From Cyclobacteriaceae bacterium (GTDB lineage: Bacteria; Bacteroidota; Bacteroidia; Cytophagales; Cyclobacteriaceae), in assembly GCA_023151255.1 (NCBI GenBank), contig JAKLJG010000012.1, forward strand, positions 17,217 to 81,216: 64,000 nucleotides of DNA. The letters are read 5' to 3'. This document shows positions 34,481-42,808 of this stretch, in pieces. A program made the position numbers and the translations under genes. Each line of letters starts with the position of its first letter. Positions within the stretch are counted from its first letter, which is position 1. The notes under the pieces were generated by a model. It ran no database searches. It saw nothing but the letters and a program-made list of their open reading frames with translations, and was not told where the DNA came from.

Positions 34481-35586
34481 AGATAGCACCAGTAATTATT
34501 GCACACCTTTTTGTGCTAAAAATTGGTTTGGCTCAAAATCTGGTGCCTAATCCTGGTTTTGAAGAATTAGTGCTTTGTCCGAGCAGCTACAGTACCGATC
34601 GCAGAGATTTTAATGCGCCTGGTTGGAATTCGCCCACCCGCGGCACGCCCGATTTGTTCCATGCCTGCAGTTGGGGCGAAGCCGATGTGCCCTACAATTG
34701 GGCCGGTTCATCCAATGCGCACTCTGGTAAAGGATATGCCGGTATTTACCTGTGGTCGCACAGTCATAAAGATGTTAATTACCGCGAATACATTCAATGC
34801 GAATTAGCCGAACCGCTTAAAGCCGGCCGATTGTACCGGTTGGAATTTTATTTTAAGTTGGCATCAAACTCGGTTTATGTGGCTAACCGCATCGGAATGG
34901 CCCTTGTCGGAAAACCCATCAACCTTAGCCACGATCAGGTTCTGGATGTTCACCCTGCACTATCCGTTGAAAAAGATTCTGTTATTACCGCATCTACAGG
35001 CTCGTGGGAACTTGCCTCAACCGACTACAAAGCTGCAGGGGGTGAACAGTATCTTATTATCGGTAATTTTTTTGATAACGCATCAACCAAAAGCACACGG
35101 CTTCCACACCGCATTGGTAAGAATCACATGCTTACCAACAGCGCTTATTATTACATCGATGATGTTTCAGTGGTTCCACTTGAACCCGATACGGAGCCGG
35201 ACACCGTTACCATAACCGGATTTGATGTACAGGCTGTTGAGCTAAACCGGGTTTATATATTGCAAAACATTCAGTTTGAGTTTGATAGCCATGTATTAAT
35301 GCGCTCTTCCTTTGAAGAATTAGACAAGGTGGTGAGCTACCTTCATACGCATAAGGATGTTTTAGTTTACCTGTCGGGCCATACTGATTTTATTGGTTCG
35401 GAAGAATACAACCTCAAACTTTCGCGCGCACGTTCACGCAGCGTAGCCGATTACCTGATTTCAAAAGGCATTGATGCCAGTCGGATTACCACTTATGGGT
35501 TTGGAAAGTCCAAGCCGTTACGAACCGATATGACCGATGAAGCGCGCAGCATAAACAGGCGCGTGGAAATACGGTTTGTTAACTGA
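34477..35586 (+). CDS. OmpA-family outer-membrane protein
   Basis: A 369-residue protein with a signal peptide (MKIAPVIIAHLFVLKIGLAQ). It has an N-terminal domain beginning NLVPNPGFEELVLCP, with Trp/Gly-rich features like carbohydrate-binding-type beta sandwiches. The C-terminal OmpA domain (about 255-369) carries the peptidoglycan-binding pattern YLSGHTDFIGSEEYNLKLS followed by RARSRSVADYL and GFGKSKPL. The GTG start at 34477 overlaps the LysM gene stop. The pair suggests a module that bridges the outer membrane and the wall. It overlaps alkB tail-to-tail by eight bases. Confidence 0.85.
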   Translation: MKIAPVIIAHLFVLKIGLAQNLVPNPGFEELVLCPSSYSTDRRDFNAPGWNSPTRGTPDLFHACSWGEADVPYNWAGSSNAHSGKGYAGIYLWSHSHKDVNYREYIQCELAEPLKAGRLYRLEFYFKLASNSVYVANRIGMALVGKPINLSHDQVLDVHPALSVEKDSVITASTGSWELASTDYKAAGGEQYLIIGNFFDNASTKSTRLPHRIGKNHMLTNSAYYYIDDVSVVPLEPDTEPDTVTITGFDVQAVELNRVYILQNIQFEFDSHVLMRSSFEELDKVVSYLHTHKDVLVYLSGHTDFIGSEEYNLKLSRARSRSVADYLISKGIDASRITTYGFGKSKPLRTDMTDEARSINRRVEIRFVN

Positions 35587-36664
35587 TGGACGGTACGGTA
35601 GCCTGCTTCCACCATTCAAGCCGTTTGTTCATCATTGAAAACCACACCGGTGGAAGGAGGGCAATCAAAATCATGGTGGGGTAACCAAAGGGTAACTGCG
35701 GGCTTTCATCGTAATGGTTAAGTACCTGGTAGCGCTTGATGGCGTTGGCGTGATGATCGGAATGGCGCTGAAGCTGAAATAAAAAGAAATTACTTATCCG
35801 GTGACTTGCATTCCACGAGTGCAGCGGGTTAACCCGCTCATAGCGGTTAGGCGCTATTTCTTTTCGTTCAATGCCGTAGTGTTCAACATAATTAACCAAC
35901 TCGAGCAGGGTAAAGGCAATAACGCTTTGTGCAAAGAAGAAGATCGGTAGTTCGATGGCCGGCCGCTTAAGCAGGTAGCTGGCCAGCAGGGTAAATACCA
36001 GGCAAAAGAGCACAGGCAGGAAAGCAAACCAAATCATCTGGTTTTTCCAGTGAACGACAGGAAGATTCTTCCGGTTAAGCCGGGCCAACTCCAGTTGCCA
36101 GGCGTGTGCATATCCTAAGAATACCGAGCGGAACCAGAAGACGTAAAAGTTTTCATTCTTGCGTGCGGTTGCCGGATCATGTGGGGTGGCCACCAGTACG
36201 TGATGGCCCTGGTTATGTTCGATGTAAAAGTGCATGTAGCACACGGTCATCAGCAATAACTTGCTGTAAAAGCGTTCAACACGGCTCTTTTTGTGTCCCA
36301 GTTCATGCGCCACAGTTATGCCAATGCCACCGGTAACCAGCGCAAAACTGATGGTGAAGCCCATCCACTCCAGCGGAGTATTGATTTTTCCGGATGTTAT
36401 TGCGTAAAAACCCCATAGTAGAAATGCCAATTGAATGAATGTCCATAAATAGGTAACAAACCGGTAGAAAAATTCTTCGCTGACAAACTTTACCCGTTGT
36501 GGCTCAACATTGGTTGTATCTAACCCGCTGATCTGATCAATTACAGGAATAATAATGAAAGCGAAAACAATGGCCAGATAATTCCAATAACCATCAAGGT
36601 AAAAACCTGTTATAACCAGCGCGGGGATGATAAAGGCGGTAAAAAAGCCGAGTTTTTTTGCCAT
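35579..36664 (-). CDS. alkB: Alkane 1-monooxygenase (AlkB-type membrane di-iron hydroxylase)
   Basis: Integral membrane di-iron enzyme that hydroxylates the terminal carbon of medium-chain alkanes or related lipids, with electrons from rubredoxin. The protein has 361 residues, about six helices and the full set of histidine boxes: HELGH at 120-124, EHNQGHH at 149-155, and LQRHSDHH near 310. The additional conserved NYVEHYG motif is present. No rubredoxin or rubredoxin reductase gene lies next to it. The substrate is not deducible; fatty-acid or sulfur-lipid hydroxylases share this fold. Confidence 0.9.
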   Translation of the reverse strand: MAKKLGFFTAFIIPALVITGFYLDGYWNYLAIVFAFIIIPVIDQISGLDTTNVEPQRVKFVSEEFFYRFVTYLWTFIQLAFLLWGFYAITSGKINTPLEWMGFTISFALVTGGIGITVAHELGHKKSRVERFYSKLLLMTVCYMHFYIEHNQGHHVLVATPHDPATARKNENFYVFWFRSVFLGYAHAWQLELARLNRKNLPVVHWKNQMIWFAFLPVLFCLVFTLLASYLLKRPAIELPIFFFAQSVIAFTLLELVNYVEHYGIERKEIAPNRYERVNPLHSWNASHRISNFFLFQLQRHSDHHANAIKRYQVLNHYDESPQLPFGYPTMILIALLPPVWFSMMNKRLEWWKQATVPSIS

Positions 36665-36688
36665 ACAGCTAAATTACCAAAATTGCCG

Positions 36689-37288
36689 CTATTCGGAAAC
36701 CGGGTAGAAGAGGGGTTTCTTATCAAACGTAGCGCTTTGATCAATCTCTTTCAGAATCGGTTTGTTGGCTTCGATAAACTGGTTATAAGCCTGGGCGGCA
36801 GCATCATAATCGGCCCGATGAACTTCAATGCGCTGGTCAGCCAACCGCAAACGTTCAACCAGTTGTTGCAATGTGCTGTTATATGCATACGAAGGAATGG
36901 ATTCAGCCAGGGCGCTGATTTCGGTTACCAATGAGTTTGAAGCAAAGTCATATTCTTCCACCACATCGGTGTTGGTCATGGTTTTTTGGGTGAAGCGAAT
37001 GCGGTGCAGTTGGTCAATCCGGTAGTCGAGCGATTGCCATAATTCATCATCCGTTTCACGGGTAACTTTCAGTTCGTGCAGGATGGCTTTCATGGTTTTA
37101 ATGCGCTTGTTGTCATCGTACATCATGCGGTTCCAGGTGTTGAGCATGCTGTCCTTCAACAGCAGGTAGGTATCGGTAAGTGAATCAATTTTGGTGTAAG
37201 AAGTATGGTCATCGTGCGATTTACCCGAACAGGCTCCTAACAGGATGGCCAGTGCGAACACAGATAAACCCCATAGGATAGTCTTCAT
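36689..37288 (-). CDS. Lipoprotein of unknown function
   Basis: A 199-residue lipoprotein. Starting at 37288 gives MKTILWGLSVFALAILLGACSG, a strong lipobox (LGAC). An in-frame ATG at 37309 lies inside the predicted promoter box and is rejected. The mature protein is predicted all-helical (LLLKDSMLNTWNRMMYDDN...VERLRLADQRIEVH), without known motifs. It is downstream of paaD on the same strand, but a terminator and a promoter box sit between them, so it is likely a separate unit. Confidence 0.75.
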   Translation of the reverse strand: MKTILWGLSVFALAILLGACSGKSHDDHTSYTKIDSLTDTYLLLKDSMLNTWNRMMYDDNKRIKTMKAILHELKVTRETDDELWQSLDYRIDQLHRIRFTQKTMTNTDVVEEYDFASNSLVTEISALAESIPSYAYNSTLQQLVERLRLADQRIEVHRADYDAAAQAYNQFIEANKPILKEIDQSATFDKKPLFYPVSE

Positions 37289-37306
37289 GGCATAAAACAG
37301 TACGCG

Positions 37307-37314
37307 CAAAAGTA
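37307..37314 (-). promoter_or_regulatory. -7 promoter box of the lipoprotein gene
   Basis: The reverse strand reads TACTTTTG here, matching TAnnTTTG. Transcription would start about 12 bases before the ATG at 37288. No convincing -33 box at the right distance was found. Confidence 0.4.
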
Positions 37315-37342
37315 TAAAAATGTTGGGGCTGGTCGCCCAACT
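37311..37342 (-). terminator. Terminator of paaBCD
   Basis: On the reverse strand GTTGGG (37341-37336) pairs with CCCAAC (37327-37322) around an eight-base loop and runs into ATTTTTATA. It lies 40 bases after the paaD stop. Confidence 0.65.
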
Positions 37343-37381
37343 TTTGTCAGGTTGTAAGGTTTACGATAAAATAGCTGATTT

Positions 37382-37867
37382 TTAAACCGGCTTAAATTGT
37401 TCGAAGGCTTCACGGCATTCATTGCAATAATGGATGGAACGGCACAGCGTGGGGCCGAATGGATTTTTAAGTTCGGTGTTGGTGCTGCTGCAGCGCGGGC
37501 AGGGAACATGCTCCAGAATGTCTAAATCTTCAAGCAAAACCTTGCCTGCAGGTGGCGGGGCCAGTCCGAATTGCTTCAATGCCCGTCTTCCTTTTTCGGT
37601 GATTTTATCGGATGACCAGGATTTCTTAAAGTTGATTTCAACTTCAGCATGCTTCACGCCTTTTTCTTTCAGCACAGTAAGTACATCGCTCTTCATCATA
37701 TCCAATGCAGGGCATCCAACAAAGGTTGGCGTCATTTCAATAACTACTGATTCTTCTTTTATATCGATGCCGGTAATCACACCCAAATCAACCAGCGAAA
37801 GTACGGGTATCTCGGGGTCTTTTACTCCGTCAAGCCACTCCAGAATTTGTTTTTCGGTATAAGGCAT
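37382..37867 (-). CDS. paaD: Phenylacetyl-CoA epoxidase subunit PaaD
   Basis: Accessory protein of the ring 1,2-epoxidase complex, thought to help insert its metal or iron-sulfur centre. The start at 37867 (MPYTEKQILEWLDGVKDPEI) gives the classic MIP18/DUF59 beginning; a longer frame exists but runs into paaC. Residues 1-90 form the DUF59 domain (PEIPVLSLVDLGVI, TPTFVGCPALDMM). The C-terminal part carries four zinc-type cysteines in CPRC and CNEC. Length 161 residues. It overlaps no other gene; paaC ends 11 bases upstream. Confidence 0.9.
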   Translation of the reverse strand: MPYTEKQILEWLDGVKDPEIPVLSLVDLGVITGIDIKEESVVIEMTPTFVGCPALDMMKSDVLTVLKEKGVKHAEVEINFKKSWSSDKITEKGRRALKQFGLAPPPAGKVLLEDLDILEHVPCPRCSSTNTELKNPFGPTLCRSIHYCNECREAFEQFKPV

Positions 37868-37877
37868 AGCCGTTTTA

Positions 37878-38633
37878 TTACCACTCGGCAGTAGGGTCAA
37901 TTCTGAAAACCTCGCTCATTTCATCGAGCAACGGTTGCAGGTGTTCGCTGTGTTTACCCATGCGGCCGCCATAAACGGGCTTAATCTGTTTCTGGTCGGG
38001 TAACGAAAGTTGTGTTTGGTTTACAACAAGCTCCACCTGTATTATCCATTTCTCCTGTAAAACATGTTCACCTTCGAAAATTCCCCGGGTTATCAGTTCT
38101 TGTTCATGCGGTGAGGGTTCAAAAATTCCCAGTGCATAGGGCAGGGCTTGTTCCAATGCATGCTGCAACCGACTAATGCTTTCTTCGGTGGCACTGCCCA
38201 GTTGTTTTACCCAGGTGTTAGCGTGCAGTGTGTGGTAACGCAATTCTGCACGGATTTTTACAGCCAGTTCGGCCAGTGGTTTATACGATGACCGGGTAAG
38301 CATATCGAAACGCAGGGCTTCGGCTGTATCATACAGGAAATGGCGTATCAGGCTGAAATCATATTCGCCATTCGGAAGCTCGACCAATACACAATTATGA
38401 AACTGGTTCGCATTGCGTGTAAAGGCCACGGTGTCCGGTTCTTGTTCGCCCAACTGGTGAAGCAACTGGTACAATGCGTGGCTTTGGCCGATTTTATCCT
38501 GGGCCATGCTGGAGAAGGCAATGTCTTCTTCGAGCAAGGGCCCCATGCCGGTCCATTCGGAGTTTCGGTGACCGAGAATGAGTTGGTCATCGGCCATTTT
38601 ATAAAGCAGTTCCTTTAATGCAACGTTGTTCAT
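37878..38633 (-). CDS. paaC: Phenylacetyl-CoA epoxidase structural subunit PaaC
   Basis: Structural partner of the catalytic subunit PaaA, with the same ferritin-like helical fold but without a full di-iron site. The 251-residue protein shows typical family segments: MADDQLILGHRNSEWTGMGP and DIAFSSMAQDKIGQSHALY, then MLTRSSYKPLAELAVK and ELRYHTLHANTWVKQLG. It follows paaB by two bases. Part of the aerobic phenylacetate pathway, which forms ring-1,2-epoxyphenylacetyl-CoA. Confidence 0.95.
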   Translation of the reverse strand: MNNVALKELLYKMADDQLILGHRNSEWTGMGPLLEEDIAFSSMAQDKIGQSHALYQLLHQLGEQEPDTVAFTRNANQFHNCVLVELPNGEYDFSLIRHFLYDTAEALRFDMLTRSSYKPLAELAVKIRAELRYHTLHANTWVKQLGSATEESISRLQHALEQALPYALGIFEPSPHEQELITRGIFEGEHVLQEKWIIQVELVVNQTQLSLPDQKQIKPVYGGRMGKHSEHLQPLLDEMSEVFRIDPTAEW

Positions 38634-38635
38634 GG

Positions 38636-39244
38636 TTAAACCTTGGTTCGTTCCAAAAATTCTTTCAGTTTATCTCCGCCCTTGTAATCCGAGGCATCCC
38701 TGAATTTTTTCTCGGGCAGGGTAAGCCACAGTTCCTTTTCTTCGGGTGAGGTAAACCGAATATCGGCTGTGCGGATGGCCCATACGTTGTAAACCAGTTT
38801 GGTACCATAAAGTTTCTTTGCTTCACTCATGGCTTCGGCCGGAATTGCGGCTTGTACGGTGCCCGCATGCTGATGTTGCTTGCCGCGTCTCAGCAAATAG
38901 TAGATTTCATACGAATCTTTGTTTCCGGGCTGCTGTTCAATGAGGTTGATAAAATCCCATGCACTTGTGTTTCCTTCCGTCATGGCTGAAACATATACAT
39001 GACGTGTATCGGCCACATACAGCGAAACACAGGTGAAACGCCTGGTAAACGCCTCTTTAGCCAGCACAAAAGCCATCTCTAAATCTGGGGCATGTACTAT
39101 GCCTTCGTGCTGAAAGGGTTTACCTTCTTTTGCCTGCACAAATACCTCAAAGGTGCCTAGCTGGTCGAGGGGTGCTTTTGGTTCAACCTGGCCGGGATGG
39201 CCTACTTTCGGTAGCCGGTTTACACGTGGGTCAAGCGACTTCAT
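38636..39244 (-). CDS. paaB: Phenylacetyl-CoA epoxidase subunit PaaB, with two PaaB-like repeats
   Basis: Small subunit that bridges the PaaA/PaaC heterodimers. The family protein is usually about 95 residues; this one has 202 and appears to contain the fold twice. Repeat 1 reads GTFEVFVQAKEGKPFQHEG and continues with FTRRFTCVSLYVADTRHV. Repeat 2 reads YEIYYLLRRGKQHQHAGTV and continues with GTKLVYNVWAIRTADIRF. The first half is the closer match to standard PaaB. It starts the paaBCD unit with its own promoter and a palindrome immediately upstream. Confidence 0.9.
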   Translation of the reverse strand: MKSLDPRVNRLPKVGHPGQVEPKAPLDQLGTFEVFVQAKEGKPFQHEGIVHAPDLEMAFVLAKEAFTRRFTCVSLYVADTRHVYVSAMTEGNTSAWDFINLIEQQPGNKDSYEIYYLLRRGKQHQHAGTVQAAIPAEAMSEAKKLYGTKLVYNVWAIRTADIRFTSPEEKELWLTLPEKKFRDASDYKGGDKLKEFLERTKV

Positions 39245-39250
39245 TGCGAC

Positions 39251-39284
39251 AAATATACGTTTACTTCAACCGTTTGAAAACGGT
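39251..39284 (-). promoter_or_regulatory. paaB promoter with overlapping palindromic operator
   Basis: The reverse strand reads TATATTTG at about 39258-39251, a perfect -7 box 7 bases before the paaB ATG. A 16-base perfect palindrome, ACCGTTT-GA-AAACGGT, spans 39269-39284, over the place of the -33 box. A TetR-family dimer is a natural ligand, and a TetR gene lies in the same cluster. Confidence 0.6.
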
Positions 39285-39307
39285 ATAAACCGGTGCTGAT
39301 AAATATC

Positions 39308-39592
39308 ATGTTACGGGGCAACCTGTGGTTTCTTTTTGCTGTTCCTTATTGTATGAAGTACACGGACTTATTGTGGATGCTGGATGTACTGTACCGTTTT
39401 TACCCCCGGTACCATACCCATGATTTGATTTTGCTTGCCGAGGATATCTGGAAATGGGTAAATAATGAGCTACCCGAAGACAGTGCTGCGCTGGTATATT
39501 TAAAAACCCTCTTTACTTCACCGACCGAAGCTATACAGTGGGTTTGGGATGAAATAGAACTGCTGACGGGAGCTTACCGGTTTCATAATTAG
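39308..39592 (+). CDS. Small protein of unknown function between paaB and paaA
   Basis: The only + strand gene inside the paa cluster. From ATG 39308 it encodes 94 residues; from ATG 39353 ([15 protein letters not shown]) 79 residues. It is rich in Trp, Tyr and Leu ([36 protein letters not shown]), looks helical and soluble, and has no known motif. Its last four bases overlap the paaA stop. No clear RBS or promoter is seen. It could be an accessory of the epoxidase, but only position suggests that. Confidence 0.5.
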   Translation: MLRGNLWFLFAVPYCMKYTDLLWMLDVLYRFYPRYHTHDLILLAEDIWKWVNNELPEDSAALVYLKTLFTSPTEAIQWVWDEIELLTGAYRFHN

Positions 39593-40575
39593 GCCAATGG
39601 CGTTACGTAGGCCGCGCTTGGTTTTTTCAGTGCTTCGCGCACCCACCGGCCCCGCTCTTCGGCTATGCGCCTTACTTCCAGGCGTTCTTTATTGCACGGG
39701 CCGTAACCATTAATAACCCGCTTAAATTCTTCCCAGTCAGGTTCGGTGTACTCCCACCGGCCGGAATCCGGGTTTTTCTTCAGGTTCGGGTCAGGTATCG
39801 TAAAGCCAAGTTCCCATATTTTCGGCACATACATATCAAGGAACTGGTTGCGCATGTCATCGTTGGAGGCCATTTTCACTTTCCAGCGCATCAGCACTTC
39901 GGTGTGTGCTGAAATCTTATCGGATGGACCGAAGAAGTGCATCATCGGTGCCCACCAGCGGTTAATAGCCTCCTGAAACATCTGCCGTTGTTTTTCAGTA
40001 CCGGCAGCCAGGTAAATAACGCAGTGGTGACCATACTTGAGGTGAAACGATTCTTCGGCACAGATGCGATCGAGGGCACGGCAGTAGGGGCCGTAACTTC
40101 CTTTGGCATTAGCCAGTTGGTTTACGATGGCGCCTGCATCCACCAGCCAGGAAATGAAACACGAGTCGGCCCAGGTAAAGGCCGGGTAATTAAAGATATT
40201 GGAATATTTTGATTTGCCGGTGATAAGGTCGGTAATCATCTGCTCACGCGATTTGCCCAGCGTTTCGGCAGCGCTGTAAAGCAGTTGTGCGTGGCCTACT
40301 TCATCCTGTACTTTGGCCATTAACGAGAGTTTGCGCTTAAAGCCCGGGGCGCGTGTAATCCAGGTGCCTTCGGGCAACGCCCCGATAATTTCGCTATGGG
40401 CGTGCTGCTCAATCATACGGATGAGTTGCTTGCGGTACAACTGCGGCATCCAGTCGGTGGGCTCAATTTTTTCGCCCCGCTCAATGCGGGCTTCGAATTC
40501 GGCTAACTTAACCGGATCTTCCTGTGCCAGGGTGTCGGTTTTAATTCCTTCAAATGTGTTACCTCCTCCGTACAT
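39589..40575 (-). CDS. paaA: Phenylacetyl-CoA epoxidase catalytic subunit PaaA
   Basis: Di-iron catalytic subunit that epoxidises the aromatic ring of phenylacetyl-CoA. The 328-residue protein has the conserved ligand-bearing segments [14 protein letters not shown] and [14 protein letters not shown] (EExxH-type carboxylate/His pair). The earlier [16 protein letters not shown] also matches. It is separated from paaB by 344 bases holding a small opposite-strand gene. Upstream on the same strand is a TetR-family regulator. The reductase subunit gene paaE is not in the cluster. Confidence 0.95.
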   Translation of the reverse strand: MYGGGNTFEGIKTDTLAQEDPVKLAEFEARIERGEKIEPTDWMPQLYRKQLIRMIEQHAHSEIIGALPEGTWITRAPGFKRKLSLMAKVQDEVGHAQLLYSAAETLGKSREQMITDLITGKSKYSNIFNYPAFTWADSCFISWLVDAGAIVNQLANAKGSYGPYCRALDRICAEESFHLKYGHHCVIYLAAGTEKQRQMFQEAINRWWAPMMHFFGPSDKISAHTEVLMRWKVKMASNDDMRNQFLDMYVPKIWELGFTIPDPNLKKNPDSGRWEYTEPDWEEFKRVINGYGPCNKERLEVRRIAEERGRWVREALKKPSAAYVTPLA

Positions 40576-40622
40576 AATTTATCGGGTATTCCTTGTCCTT
40601 AATTTAACAACCAACCTTCGGT

Positions 40623-41219
40623 TTAGTTTTTCTTTAATCCGTTTATCAGCATATCAGCAAGTTGCCTGCCCAGGGCCTCCGGAGCAATGGAGTTTTCAGG
40701 GCTGTACCACAGGGGCATCCAGTTTAATGATGAAAACAAGGTCATGACAGAAAGTTTGGTGTCAATGTCTTTTTTGAACTCTCCTGAATGAACGCCTTCT
40801 TCGATAATTTTTTTAAACCGATTGATGTAGTTGATGCGGAGCAACAGAAAATCGCGAAGGTAGGGCTGGCTGAGGTGGCGGTGTTCATTCATAAATACGG
40901 CCGAGGCGGTCAGGTCGCGTGCCATCACGCGCACATGACCTTCGATACCGCTGCGTAGTTTTTCGCTGGCCGAGGCTTTCATTTTTTCCACATCATTAAG
41001 CGAAGCGCGGAATTCGGCCGCCATGTCGAAACAAAGCGTGCGGAGAATTTCTTCCTTCGATTTGATGTGTGAATACAGGCTGGCTGCTTCAATACCCAGT
41101 TTCTGAGCCAGGTCGCGCATGGAGGCCGCGGCATAGCCTTTCTCCCTGAAAAGCTCAGCCGCTTTACGGATTACCTGCTTTTTACGCGATATGGTTGCAG
41201 TAACTTCCACGAAATGCAT
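40623..41219 (-). CDS. TetR-family regulator, probable controller of the paa genes
   Basis: A 198-residue regulator whose N-terminal HTH is typical TetR: VIRKAAELFREKGYAAASM, then RDLAQKLGIEAASLYSHI and KSKEEIL. The C-terminal helical ligand domain is unlike others I can name. The start MHFVEV at 41219 was chosen over a longer frame, and the -7 box next to it suggests a short or absent leader. Its place directly upstream of paaA suggests that it senses an acyl- or phenylacetyl-CoA; the ligand is inferred. Confidence 0.85.
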   Translation of the reverse strand: MHFVEVTATISRKKQVIRKAAELFREKGYAAASMRDLAQKLGIEAASLYSHIKSKEEILRTLCFDMAAEFRASLNDVEKMKASASEKLRSGIEGHVRVMARDLTASAVFMNEHRHLSQPYLRDFLLLRINYINRFKKIIEEGVHSGEFKKDIDTKLSVMTLFSSLNWMPLWYSPENSIAPEALGRQLADMLINGLKKN

Positions 41220-41221
41220 CT

Positions 41222-41252
41222 CAAAAATACAATAAAATGCCCTGAAGCTAAA
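41222..41252 (-). promoter_or_regulatory. Candidate promoter of the TetR gene
   Basis: On the reverse strand TATTTTTG (41229-41222) is a good -7 box, with TTTA 19 bases upstream. The box lies only two bases from the chosen ATG, so either the message is nearly leaderless or translation starts at the GTG at 41210. Confidence 0.45.
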
Positions 41253-41296
41253 AGTGAAATGCATAATTTGGAGACATGGATAGCAATTGTTGAGTT

Positions 41297-41785
41297 ATGC
41301 AGTACCAGTCGGCAAGGGAGTATTTTTACAAATTGTATGCCCGGCTTTTTCTGCTGGTGCTGGTACCGCTGGTCGCCTTCTTGTTTTTATTTATAAGGGT
41401 TACTGCAGACCAACTGAGCAGCCCGCTGCATGGTGACGAGCACTTGGCTATTTGGTTACGCTATGTATTTTTAGTAGTACTTGTTGCCGGTTGGACAATA
41501 GCCTTTTATTATTACAGGAGTTCATTAAAAACTGTCCGAACGTTAGTGAGCCTGGGTGAACGGTTGGACCGGTATTATTCTCTTACGTTGTTTCGGTTCA
41601 TTATTATTATTACCGACCTGGTGCTGCTTACTGTTGGATATTACCTGCTTGCTGATGAAGTGCTTGCGGGGCTTTTCATTACCAGTCTGTTATTGCTTGT
41701 TTTGATTTGGCCTTTCCCCGGGCGCGTATCGAGTCACCTTCATCTGAAAGAAGATGAAGAACGTTGGGTGTGTGATTGGGAATAA
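41297..41785 (+). CDS. Four-helix membrane protein of unknown function
   Basis: A 162-residue protein with four hydrophobic segments (about 17-34, 53-73, 98-116 and 122-140) and a charged C-terminus (HLHLKEDEERWVCDWE). No signal peptide or known motif. It is divergent to the TetR gene and convergent with the beta-barrel gene. I do not recognise the family. The start ATG at 41297 fits the positive-inside pattern (YARLF after a short soluble lead). Confidence 0.65.
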   Translation: MQYQSAREYFYKLYARLFLLVLVPLVAFLFLFIRVTADQLSSPLHGDEHLAIWLRYVFLVVLVAGWTIAFYYYRSSLKTVRTLVSLGERLDRYYSLTLFRFIIIITDLVLLTVGYYLLADEVLAGLFITSLLLLVLIWPFPGRVSSHLHLKEDEERWVCDWE

Positions 41786-41830
41786 CAAAGGCTGTCGTTA
41801 ATGACAGCCTTGTTATACCTGAACCAGGTT

Positions 41831-42805
41831 TTAAAAGATTATCCCGAAGCTAAAGGCGTTCAGTTTCGGATTGTTGGACGGGCTGGTGGTAAACAACTCA
41901 TTCAGATCGTAATTAATGAAAAGGTCGGTAGATCGTATGCCAAGCTGAACCCGCACTCCGTAACGGAAGTTTTGGAGGTAAAAGTTGTCCTTATTCTTAT
42001 CCTTTTCTTTATCGCCATCTTCTTTATACACTATTTTACTGTGGCTGCCGATGCGGTAGCCGGCATACGGGCCGATGCCGATGCGGAATTTGCTTCCGTT
42101 CGAATCCCAGAATCGGGTCTTATCTCCGTGGCCGCCAAAGTCGAGCATGGGTATAAAGTAAGCATTTACAAAACTCATCGAGAGTTTGCTTTTGGAATAA
42201 TTCCTGGTTGGGTCCAAGTCTTCCGCGAATACCACTCCGTTTTCGTCTTTCGACATAACAACGTTGTCGTTTTCGAACTTAAACGAGTACCAGCTCATGC
42301 CCAGGCCCCATTCAATAAACAACTTGCCGGCAACCGGTGTATGCTGCACGGAGGTAAGCCCCAGGTACCATGAGCCCCACGGTCGCACGGTGTATAACGC
42401 ATTGGTTTCATCCGGGAACTTCCCGTCCTGCAGGTAGTTATTTAATCCTAAATCAAGGTTAACTGAGTGCCGGGTTCTGCGGCTGCGGTAGGTTCGGCTG
42501 CTGCGCCATTCGTTGTCATCATCGTCATCCCACACTACTTCAGCAGGTTCTTCGGGTTTCTCAACGCGTGGTGTATCAGCAACGGCCACCACCTGATTTT
42601 TTTCAATGCGGTCCAGGATGTCGGTAAAGAGCGCCTGAAAATCGTACTGTCGAAGCGTTGAAAGGTCGGCATGGTCTTTTATCGTAAAAACCACACGGCT
42701 GGTTTTGGCCAGTTCAACGATAACCGTATCGGCTTTTTGTTGGGCAAATGGCTGCAAGGCTATGCCTGCGAAGAAGGAACTTAAAAAAATGGTTTTCATC
42801 ATCAT
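41831..42805 (-). CDS. Predicted outer-membrane beta-barrel protein
   Basis: A 324-residue exported protein: MMMKTIFLSSFFAGIALQPFAQ is a signal peptide. A periplasmic part follows, with an acidic cluster (VVWDDDDDNEW). About 200 residues then show alternating hydrophobic and polar strands with many Tyr, Gly and Phe (WGLGMSWYSFKFENDN, RIGIGPYAGYRIGS), ending in the membrane-type GIIF. It is the third gene after an ECF sigma factor and its anti-sigma partner, with three bases between, so it is probably the regulated output or sensor of that module. Confidence 0.75.
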   Translation of the reverse strand: MMMKTIFLSSFFAGIALQPFAQQKADTVIVELAKTSRVVFTIKDHADLSTLRQYDFQALFTDILDRIEKNQVVAVADTPRVEKPEEPAEVVWDDDDDNEWRSSRTYRSRRTRHSVNLDLGLNNYLQDGKFPDETNALYTVRPWGSWYLGLTSVQHTPVAGKLFIEWGLGMSWYSFKFENDNVVMSKDENGVVFAEDLDPTRNYSKSKLSMSFVNAYFIPMLDFGGHGDKTRFWDSNGSKFRIGIGPYAGYRIGSHSKIVYKEDGDKEKDKNKDNFYLQNFRYGVRVQLGIRSTDLFINYDLNELFTTSPSNNPKLNAFSFGIIF

Positions 42806-42808
42806 CGT

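Noticed and set aside
41801..42373. 190-residue frame opposite the beta-barrel gene
   Set aside because: Antisense to a well-supported exported protein; its sequence has no motif and follows from the opposite codon pattern.
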